NCBI GenBank assembly: GCA_949775045.1
Contig: OX459110.1
Location: 7,693,970 to 7,757,969 of the forward strand
Length of the DNA: 64,000 nucleotides
Direction of reading: 5' to 3'
From: Metridium senile
Lineage: Eukaryota; Cnidaria; Anthozoa; Actiniaria; Metridiidae
Shown here: in pieces, positions 56,460 to 64,000 of the stretch
Layout of the letters: each line of letters opens with the position of its first letter
How positions within the stretch are numbered: position 1 is the first letter of the stretch
The notes under the pieces: model-generated
Told to the model about the DNA's origin: nothing
Databases searched by the model: none
What the model saw: only the letters and a program-made list of their open reading frames with translations
Program-made: the position numbers and the translations under genes

Positions 56460-58102
56460 TTCATAAGGGACCCTCCCTTTCTTTGTCTCTTTGACCGGTA
56501 GGTCTTTTCGCCCGTTTCACAAGCTGCTTCAGTGTTTCTTTGACAGCTAAAAAATAACATGGAGGGAAAGAGACATTAAAAACATGAATAGATACATAAA
56601 AATAGCATACATTAAAAATGAACCATACAATAACATCACTACATGTGCCATATATGAAGCTGAAAATGCCAGTTAAGTTAACATAATTTTAAGTGATCAA
56701 AATACCTCTATTCTAGGTAAATCTTTTAAAATCAAGACTACATTACCAACAACAAAACTTGTTAGCATGGATCCCTTGCATGACTTATTAGAGTTTTTCT
56801 CAATTTTAGAGGATTACAAAACCATAAAATCATATCTATCCTGGGTAGGCAAGTAGCGGCACTTAATTTCTTTCCTCTCGATCAGTGTGGTTCTTTCTTA
56901 CAAGTTGTACATGTTTACTTTGATTGTGCATTAACTAAAAAACACAGACAGAACATAGAGAAGAAAATTTTAAAAATTAAAATGTATTTACCTGAATTCC
57001 ACTCGCTGGCTATATGGACCAGAATGTCCGAAAGCGTCGAACCAGTTACCTGAAGGCTGCTGTATGCCCTTTAATGACTGGGGGCTTCAAACCATGGCAG
57101 CGTAGAGAGCCAATCTTTTTGTTTTTGACTTCTTCCATCATTTCTATGATTAGTATAAAGTGCATATAAAAAGAAATATTCATTTTAAAAAAGAAATAAA
57201 TTCAAGTTCTCACACCTGAGCTAAAGTGTTTGTTGTGATTCACATTAAAAACACATTTTGAGTTAGCGCAATTGATGTGTTTCAAAATAAAGGGGTATGT
57301 CCATGGTTTGAAAAACACAGTTTCCGGTAACTCAAAATGTGTCATATATTGTGAATCACTTATTCGCGGTAACTCAAAATGTGTTATATTTTAAAAACCA
57401 CAGTTCGCGTAAACTAGAAAATTGTGTTTTTAATTCAAAGTTTTAAATTATACTTAATTACAAAATTATAAAAAATGCTATCACGACACACTCAATCGAA
57501 ATGCGTAGTTACCATGTATTGCATGGTTCGTTGGTTCAAATGTCCACCTGCACGCTTGAGCGTCAGCTTGATGCTCTCAAGAGTTGACACTTTGAATTAA
57601 AAACTTAAATGTAATATGGCTAAAGCGATTATCATTGAGGACACTTAAAGACTGTTCATTGAAGTTTTAATTCTAAGCTTATTTGTTTTGAATAGGGGCA
57701 CAGCTGCATAGAGATTGACTTTGTGATTGAAACAATAGCAACACAATATCACTGATCATTAACCTCTATTATCTCTATTGTAGGTCTATCTAAAGATACA
57801 TTATACTTACGTAGAAATGTCTGAATAGTGGCTGCAAGAAATGGGCGCTTGTTAGGCCCAAAAAGAATGGCATCGTCGCCGTTTTGTATGGCGAATTTCT
57901 CTAGCGCCATTAGTCTGAGTTCATAAGTTCTTGCCGTGTTCTGGTCAAGAGCTTCTGTTCGGTTTTTAGCCGCTAGCTTTGTGCCGGCAGCTAAATTCTT
58001 GCTAAGCAAACTGGACACATCGTTGTCGCTAGCAGACGAAGCTATAAAACGTTGAACGTTAGGACTCCTGCCTTTATATTTAGATTTATTTACGGACGCC
58101 AT
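56460..58102 (-). CDS. Multi-exon gene of unknown family (KNRTEALDQNTARTYELR)
   Basis: Exon 1 runs from ATG 58102 to the donor at 57811: MASVNKSKYKGRSPNVQRF, a Ser-rich linker, KNRTEALDQNTARTYELRLM and DAILFGPNKRPFLAATIQTF. The next exon (57162 to about 57050) follows an acceptor (AATCATAG) and reads MMEEVKNKKIGSLRCHGLKP then PPVIKGHTAAF up to a GTAACTG donor. A candidate third exon starts at about 56545 after TTTTTTAG, but its frame is uncertain. The helical NTARTYELRLMALEKF block recalls the core-binding part of tyrosine recombinases; the catalytic-like exon at 58301 lies upstream, not downstream. Function unknown. Confidence 0.45.
57235..57359. mobile_element. Palindromic MITE (GTGATTCAC ends)
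   Basis: GTGATTCACATTAAAAACACATTTTGAGTTAGCG is mirrored by CGGTAACTCAAAATGTGTCATATATTGTGAATCAC, with the shared blocks interrupted by mismatches. A third GGTAACTCAAAATGTGTTAT copy at 57372 suggests a partial second element. It lies in an intron of the 58102 gene. Confidence 0.65.
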
Positions 58103-58300
58103 TAATACAATACTTGCTGTTATAAAAGATAAAACTAAAAGAGACTGTAACTGTAACGCCAAGAGCAAATGTAGATCAACTCTGATTGGTTTATTTCTGT
58201 AGGAATCCAAATATAAGATCAACTCTGATTGGTTAATCTCCGTAGGAATCGAAACGCCCCCTGTAGGATTGATACGAAATTCGTACGAAAGAGTAATCAC

Positions 58301-58969
58301 TCATAATATTGATAGTCTATGCTTAGAAACACACAAATGACACACAGTGAAACAACATCCCTCTATACGACCGATTGTCGCTCCTGTAAACATACCAGTT
58401 GCTGTCTCAGATGTTGTTTGGGTTGCTGTTTTGGACTGCAACAGATCCAGAACATTATTCCGTCTTGCTTCATTTTCAGTACTGGATAATCTTGTAGTGA
58501 GTTCTTCTTCATCTTGGCTTTGAGTTTCGGAACGACTGAAAACCATGGACATTTGTTGCTTGTGATTAACTGAAGCTGTTGTGTAAGAATCAAGGCTTTT
58601 GTGATTCTTATGCCCACCTAACTGTGCCACATAGTTCACTGGAACTTTGGCGTTCATTAGGTGGGAAATACAGGTCTTCCTAACGCCGTGGTTCGTGACA
58701 TTGCCAGTCAAACCAGCTCTCTTGGCAGCTTTGGCTAAGTTTTTTGGTATAAGTTTAAATAGTAGCTTCAAATGGATAGGTTGTAGATTTGTTTCGTCAC
58801 TGACAATATTGGGGTTCTTTAGTACTTCGTGCCACTTGTTTCTCATCTCATCAGATGTTTGCAATATAAATACTTGAAATAAGTGACCACTCCATTGCTT
58901 TTTGTCAATGTTTTGAAATGTTTCTTGACTATCAGCTGACAACAACTTTATCCAACTCCATCCATACAT
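58301..58969 (-). CDS. Crypton-type tyrosine recombinase, catalytic exon
   Basis: A 222-codon frame carrying GLTGNVTNHGVRKTCISHLM, NYVAQLGGHKNHKSLDSYTT and then ASVNHKQQMSMVFSRS. The R of HGVRK, the H of GGHK and the Y of DSYTT are spaced as in the catalytic R...H-x-x-[RK]...Y set of tyrosine recombinases. The context TNHsGRKT...LSGHKN..S...Y is typical of animal Cryptons and the related ZMYM2/DUF3504 domain. The N-terminal core-binding part is largely missing (WIKLLSADSQ start), so this is an exon of a longer gene or a truncated transposon. The C-terminus is Ser/Thr/Gln-rich. Confidence 0.75.
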   Translation of the reverse strand: MYGWSWIKLLSADSQETFQNIDKKQWSGHLFQVFILQTSDEMRNKWHEVLKNPNIVSDETNLQPIHLKLLFKLIPKNLAKAAKRAGLTGNVTNHGVRKTCISHLMNAKVPVNYVAQLGGHKNHKSLDSYTTASVNHKQQMSMVFSRSETQSQDEEELTTRLSSTENEARRNNVLDLLQSKTATQTTSETATGMFTGATIGRIEGCCFTVCHLCVSKHRLSIL

Positions 58970-58996
58970 AGCATATGAACTTGTGAAGTATACCTG

Positions 58997-59272
58997 TTAC
59001 TTTTTTTGTCCAATCCTTAATTTTTGTTGCAAAGTGCTTTGGTATCTTGTGAGTTCAGTGGGTTGTTTGTAATGTTGATCAAGATTTTTGGCAATTCCAC
59101 ATATGTGGGCAAAGGTGTTTATGTTGTCCCAGTTACATGGAGGCGGCAGAGGGACTTGATCGGGTGGTTGTTCTTGTTGTTGTTGAGCTGAAACTCTTGG
59201 AGTGAAATTTCTGGCTTCGGTGTCTATGCAGGCTTGTACAGTCTTTATTCTCCTATAGAATTGCACTACCTT
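58997..59272 (-). CDS. Terminal exon with Gln/Pro-rich segment
   Basis: After an acceptor (ACCACCTTCCAAG) the frame reads VVQFYRRIKTVQACIDTEAR, then QQQQEQPPDQVPLPPPCNW, FAHICGIAKNLDQHYKQPTE and RYQSTLQQKLRIGQKK, ending in TAA at 58997. It lies 28 bp upstream of the recombinase exon and could be a 3' exon of a neighbouring minus-strand gene. Not recognised. Confidence 0.4.
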   Translation of the reverse strand, partial: KVVQFYRRIKTVQACIDTEARNFTPRVSAQQQQEQPPDQVPLPPPCNWDNINTFAHICGIAKNLDQHYKQPTELTRYQSTLQQKLRIGQKK

Positions 59273-59493
59273 GGAAGGTGGTACAGGAACATGAAGATGA
59301 ACATGAACAGATAAGCGTTTGCATCGATAGATTGTTTTCTCGAATAGCAAAAATAAGTAACTTTCCTTTATTAAAAACATTTATCATAATAAGCTACATG
59401 AATATCATTTATGGAACAACTTTGAACAACATTGCAATTTTCTTTGAGCTTTCAGTAGTGAGATATAAATGACAAGAAAAACATTGATTTTCG

Positions 59494-59633
59494 TAGAGTC
59501 ACTGAAAAACATTACCGATCTTATAACTTCGAACACTATATACATTGAAAACTTTGATTTACATAAAGTCACTGAAAAACATTACCGATCTTAAAACTTC
59601 GAACACTATATACATTGAAAACTTTGAATTTAT
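59494..59633. repeat. 70-bp tandem duplication
   Basis: GTCACTGAAAAACATTACCG starts at 59498 and again at 59568; both units end in TATATACATTGAAAACTTTGA. Only two to three changes separate them, so the duplication is recent. Confidence 0.85.
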
Positions 59634-59980
59634 CCTTGTGAATGTACATTTTTTAACACTTTTACTATTAACTTGGTGTCCGTGAGTAGAATCTGTGACT
59701 ACCCCGAATAGATGTGTCAGACTAGGGTGGGTCTGGTCTGGTCTGGTGAAGATTTATATACTTCTTTCGCTGAATTTTTGACACTTTACCATCCGACATC
59801 AACTTTATACTGACTAGGGTCAGTCTGGCTTCCTGATAAAGAAAATCGATTAACATGTACAACGGGAGGTGGCTTTCCCCCGTTCGTTTATTCAGCCCAT
59901 TATGCCACCCCTCTATGTCATTGTTGGTTCAGATTGGCTGTCGAAAGGCACTCCAATGTCTGACTTTGAATGTTGTGTTT

Positions 59981-61062
59981 CTAAACCATTGAAACTTGAC
60001 ATAGGTCATAAGTTCTTTTTATTGGCTCTGTTGCCGCTTCTGCCTTGAGAGATTTAAAAAACCTACTGGCATCATGGGGAGGAAGGAAGGGCAGAGCAAG
60101 GACCTTCCTTATGTATCGGTATGTCCCATCATCATCTCTGTACATTGGTGCTAGTCCAATCTCTTGCACCTGTACAAAGAAAAATTCAAAATTAATCATC
60201 TTTATTACTAAAAATGATATCAAACTTTACAAAAAAGGTCTGGAATATTATACACCAATGCAATTTATTCTTCTTTGAAATGACAACATGTACTTGAATC
60301 ATGCATGAATGCTTGAAATTATAACAAATACACCAAGTGACCAACAGCTCAAGTGCTCTCATAGTGAATATGTACTGCACTCACTGTTATTAAGATGTGA
60401 AATAACTTCTTACCTTTCTCCAGACAGCCTGTGTCCAGTGGAACACACAACCCTGTATCTCTACTCCAGGGAAGATGTCCCTGAAGGCTTGCCACATTGC
60501 AACTTCAAAATCTAGCGTCGCTTGCTGTACTGATTGTTTGGGCAGCATATTCTTTATTTCATTCAGGACCTGATAAGAAAGCATAGGACTCTTGTTAAGA
60601 GATTTGCCTACTCAAGCAAACAAACATGGAGATATGTTTAAACATGTGTCATTTCAACATTATGTCGTAAATAGTTTCACATGATAGAATATTCAAACAT
60701 AATAATATCAATAAAATGTATATTAAGCAATTATTGGATGAGGTTGAGCATGATATCGTAAATTATCAAGACCGAGGTCTGTGTTAATACTGATTTGAGG
60801 TCTTGATAATTTATGATATCATGCGAAAACCGAATTCAATAATTGTTTTATTATACATTTTCAAAGTAAAAGTAGAATTATAATACTATCCGTTACCTCC
60901 ACATAATCCTCCTTTGACTTTCCTGACATAATCACAAAAACTAGTGGGAATTGTTTGATGCATTTATCTGACTTGCTGAAGACATTGATGCTGAAGAGCT
61001 GTGTAAAAGGCTTACGGATGAGCTTGAATGTTGCATCAACATACCAAGTCTTGGTATTAACT
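59981..61062 (-). CDS. MULE-type transposase domain, three exons
   Basis: Exons about 61062-60897, 60569-60414 (52 codons, phase 0) and 60169-59981 join in frame. They carry TWYVDATFKLIRKPFTQLF, FPLVFVIMSGKSKEDYVE, ATLDFEVAMWQAFRDIFPG, GCVFHWTQAVWRK, VQEIGLAPMYRDDDGTYRYI and KVLALPFLPPHDASRFFKSL. The VDATF, LDFE and GC-x-FH-x-TQ boxes in this order are the core of the MULE transposase domain (first and second catalytic Asp). The catalytic Glu and any N-terminal zinc finger are not seen, and the last exon ends early (VSMV stop). It may be a fragment of a transposon or of a domesticated gene. Confidence 0.7.
60729..60846. mobile_element. Palindromic MITE in a MULE intron
   Basis: CAATTATTGGATGAGGTTGAGC and its inverse ending TTCAATAATTG bracket inverted AAATTATCAAGACC blocks; about 118 bp in total. 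It is inserted between MULE exons 1 and 2. Confidence 0.75.
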
Positions 61063-61069
61063 TCTGCTC

Positions 61070-61366
61070 GGCTTTGATGCAGATCTGGTGCATGGCTTGT
61101 TGGAATTTTTTGTCCTGTCGCAGATGGGGCTTGGGTCTGTACTGCAGGCCAACCGGGCAGGTCCCTTTGGTGCGGTACTCCTTTAGGTAGGAACGGGACT
61201 TGTTAACTCTACCTTTTCTGGTGGTGAGGTTGTTAAGTCGGTTGTTCGTCGTCGAAGCTGAGTACTGAGGCAGGTCGTTTTGCCGGTGACTTAACTGGTG
61301 TGATTGACGGTGGCAATGGTTCAGTCAACTCAGTTAGAATTGCTGCGTGTTGACTGTCGTTAGGCA
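61070..61366 (-). pseudogene. Pro-rich coding fragment, frame-shifted
   Basis: From ATG 61366 the frame reads MPNDSQHAAILTELTEPLPP, VKSPAKRPASVLSFDDEQP then stop. A second frame continues VNKSRSYLKEYRTKGTCPVG, LQYRPKPHLRQDKKFQQAMH and ICIKAEQKLI up to the MULE exon. It looks like one protein with a frameshift near 61240, perhaps a transposon ORF1 or the MULE gene's own 5' exon. Not recognised. Confidence 0.4.
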
Positions 61367-61373
61367 TGTTCTA

Positions 61374-61902
61374 AAGAGAACAGTTGTTATAGCAAGGCCC
61401 GTTTCGATAGCTTAAAAAGCGTATCCTCGTCAGTTGCTTTAAGGCTGGTATGCTCAAGAATGTTGAGCCTCATATGAACACGAAAATATCGAGACTCGAT
61501 ATTTTATAATTAAACCCTAACCACAAAACAACTATTACCTTATGTTTTTAAAGCAAAGTACACGCTTTAAAAAAATGTAAACTGTGCTTAACTGCAATGC
61601 CTGAGAAGATAATTGACAAATGGAGATATGAACATGCTCTTTATTAATGAAATTTAATACACATTTAAAGACAATTAATTTTGAATATTTCATATACAAA
61701 CATACTTTATTTATCGAAAATGTGTGCAGTCAAACGTACGGTCTACGCCCCGGAAATTACATCATGTAGATTGGGCGCGAAATGTGATTTAACATGTATT
61801 AATGAGCATATAATTAAAAAGTTTTTGTTGTACACACCATAAGCATAGGAATAAAGCTCATGGTGTTGTTTCAAACTGTTAATATTTTATTGTTTCCTTT
61901 AT
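61374..61902. other. Interval without recognisable genes
   Basis: AT-rich sequence; no exon or paired repeat identified. It could contain the outer end of the Tc1-type element that follows, but no terminal inverted repeat was located. Confidence 0.35.
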
Positions 61903-62508
61903 TCATGAAATTAGGTCTATTCTTTTATTCATAGACGCTATTATGTTATCACATGTTGTTACAGAGACATTGTTGAAAGTTTGTATTCTATTTTGGAATT
62001 CGATGAATGTTTCTTTCTCAATATTTAATGCTAAGGCTTGTTGTTGTAGCTTCTTTCGTACTAAGTGAAACAAATGTTCTATCAGATTTAGATCAGGACT
62101 TCTAGGTGGAATAGAAAATAGTTCAGCTTTTAATTTTTTAATGGCCTTTTTAAGACCCACACAATTTTGACTGGGGTAACCATCTTGCAGGCATCATCGT
62201 GAGGGTCCCTTTTCAGACTCATCAAACATCCTCTGGAAGTTTTGTTTAATGTAAAGCTCAAAATATTGTCCATTAAGTTTTTCATATGGATCACATGCAA
62301 TCACACCCTTTCCATGGGAGATGCTCACAAACAAACGTACCACTTTGCCTCCAGTCCCTTCCTTGTTACCCTTTGTTGTACACCCCTGGGACAGTCCCTC
62401 GTTTTTTCCCCTCCATATTTGTGTTTGTGGCGCTCTCACTTGGGCAGCAGGATATCGTTTATAATAAAAACTTACACCGTCAAGATAGAAATCAACTCTT
62501 TTGTCCAA
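61903..62508 (-). pseudogene. Tc1/mariner-type DD34E transposase, one visible stop
   Basis: One minus-strand frame from 62508 to 61903, interrupted by a single TGA at 62194-62196. It contains VDFYLDGVSFYYK (first Asp), SHGKGVIACDPYEKLNGQYF, LQDGYPSQN (second Asp) and IPPRSPDLNLIEHLFHLVRK (Glu). There are 34 residues between the second Asp and the Glu, the DD34E spacing of Tc1-type enzymes. The DNA-binding N-terminus is missing or further upstream in another frame, and no terminal repeats were found, so this is a relic. Confidence 0.8.
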
Positions 62509-63164
62509 AAGTCCTTGCTTTGAGTTTGTTTTTCAAGATGTACCACATATTATAAACCAAGTTAAAAAATATATATATATAATAAAATATCCTATGAAAT
62601 TGGCAAGTTCTGTGATTTAATTATGTTAACTCAAAATTCATGCGTGATTTCTGAAGACTACATATTATTTTTACGCAGTCAATATAACAGCTTATTAAAA
62701 TTTGAATTTGCGCTTCTCGCTTTTTACGCCTGAGTGCCTGCACGTGCAATGACTATCCATTGAACAAATTTGCATATAAAAGACATACCCTATGTATTTC
62801 ACACATAAAAACAGGATACAGAAAAACTCTAATGGAGTGCTGATACTAAAATTGTATGCTAAATGTCTCATAGCTTGTTGGTGTAAAGACTAGGCAACTT
62901 GGATTCACTGTTGAATGGACAACTTACTTGCATCACCTAGCATGATGGAAAACTTGCATCTACTTGTGATCAAATTTTAGCATGTTCAAATTGTGCACAA
63001 GCTGCTTTGTCAACTCACAAATCATACAAGTTAGTATTCAAATGAGCGATAAGCAAAAATTTGATTTGGGCTTGAAGTACTTTTTAGGGAATGGGATTAA
63101 TGAAATCATTGAGAGTTTTAATCCACAAGTTAAAACTGTAATGTAACAAACCTCAGAAACTAAC

Positions 63165-63645
63165 TGCAAAGCCGGAAATCTCTCCATTTTCTGTGGAATG
63201 GAAACTGGCATAGTCAAAATGATCTCCCTCCTATAGGGGTATGTCAGCTCCATTAAGGTCTTCACAACATGCATGTTTTTGTTCTTTTTTTTTGTAGTTC
63301 TTTCTTGAGCGTTTCCTCATGCTCCTTGCATGTTGCTTCGTTCTCCCCTTGGGCATATACTAGTTTGTTGGGTTTGCCCCCTCTCTTCTTCCACAGCTGG
63401 ACCAGTTGCATTCTTGGTTAGTCTTTTGGTCTTCCTCATGTTTTTTAAGTTATTATGGATAGAAAGTACCCAGGATTGCTGTTTATATCTTAGAAGAAAA
63501 AAAAAATTATATTTTGTTATTGCACAATGTTAAAATTAATTAAAAAAACCTTACAGTTCCACTCCCCAGGGTGTCTGCTAAAAAAGGATACCTCTCTATA
63601 ATTAGAAAGGCAACACGTTGCCTTTCCTCCTTCGTGGGTGCAAAG
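63165..63645 (-). pseudogene. Two exons of a multicopy family (EERQRVAFLIIERYPFL)
   Basis: The upstream exon (about 63645-63555) encodes YFAPTKEERQRVAFLIIERY and PFLADTLGSGT, then a GTAAGG donor. The second (about 63420-63165) encodes LVQLWKKRGGKPNKLVYAQG then ENEATCKEHEETLKKELQKK; a shift in a poly-A run near 63290 leads to NMHVVKTLMELTYPYRREII and PQKMERFPALQ. The ERxPFL-AD and YPYRR-E blocks resemble proteins of the SAMD3-like group, but I hold this loosely. The poly-A frameshift suggests decay or a sequencing error. Confidence 0.4.
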
Positions 63646-64000
63646 TATTCACTTTAATTACTGCACAGACATATTGTGTGAACTCATTCTGTTCAATGAA
63701 TATTGAATGAAAAAGTGATGTGGAACAAGAAAAAAGTGTATTGAACTTAAAGCCATGCATTGAATTGAATTGAAATATTACTCTTTGAAATGAAATAATC
63801 GTTTATTGAATATTGCTACAATTTTCCTGCCATACTAATATCTTATTAACCGAGCGTGAGGGCCGTAAGGGAAGTTATTGACAAAGGTTTTTTTGCACTG
63901 TCTTATGGACAGAGAAACAAAGGCTCTGAATGTCAAGGAATTACAAAATGATTCAAATGAACTTTTATCAGCTCGTAGCTAAAATAGCGTCAAGTACCAG

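Overview
This is AT-rich nuclear DNA of an animal. No bacterial-type operons occur; coding pieces are short exons bounded by GT-AG splice sites, and the rest is dense transposon debris. CR1/L2-type LINEs, a Penelope-like element, Crypton-, MULE-, piggyBac-, Tigger- and Tc1-type DNA transposon remains, an Academ-like transposon and expanded lineage-type gene families suggest a marine invertebrate, most likely a cnidarian (coral, anemone or octocoral). The species is inferred only.

Layout. 0-10 kb: a four-exon minus-strand gene (2057-9421) encodes a 156-aa single-pass membrane protein with a C-terminal PPPY motif. Its introns, 3' flank and 5' flank hold palindromic MITEs, a tRNA-derived SINE and a 1.4-kb foldback element. 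10-26 kb is repeat-dominated: a 9-bp-TSD mini-element, a LINE RT relic, a Tigger-type MITE, a 2.7-kb palindrome of two head-to-head Penelope-like RT pseudogenes, a 110-bp minisatellite of coding origin, and broken exons of a CxxC zinc-finger family. A piggyBac-type element (TTAA ends) stops 15 bp from the 3' end of a five-exon, 236-aa gene with a cysteine-rich CXC-like tail (26510-27960).

31-38.4 kb is the centrepiece: a 7.4-kb element with ~655-bp terminal inverted repeats and a 3-bp TCA target duplication. It holds one gene predicted to encode 1609 aa in two coding exons, with N-terminal Cys/His fingers, an RNase H-like transposase core, a FEN/XPG-like nuclease motif set and a CXC tail. This fits an Academ-type DNA transposon that still looks intact.

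38-55 kb: a chimeric L2/CR1-type LINE sits inside the second exon of a broken P2X7-intracellular-domain-like gene; then a three-exon gene remnant with a foldback in its intron, and a second CR1-like LINE with a nearly whole RT. 55-64 kb: minus-strand exons of multicopy families, including a Crypton-type tyrosine recombinase, a MULE transposase domain and a Tc1-type DD34E transposase with one visible stop.

The two complete non-transposon genes were assembled by splice-site and reading-frame continuity; every junction keeps phase. All homology calls are by motif recognition, without database searches.
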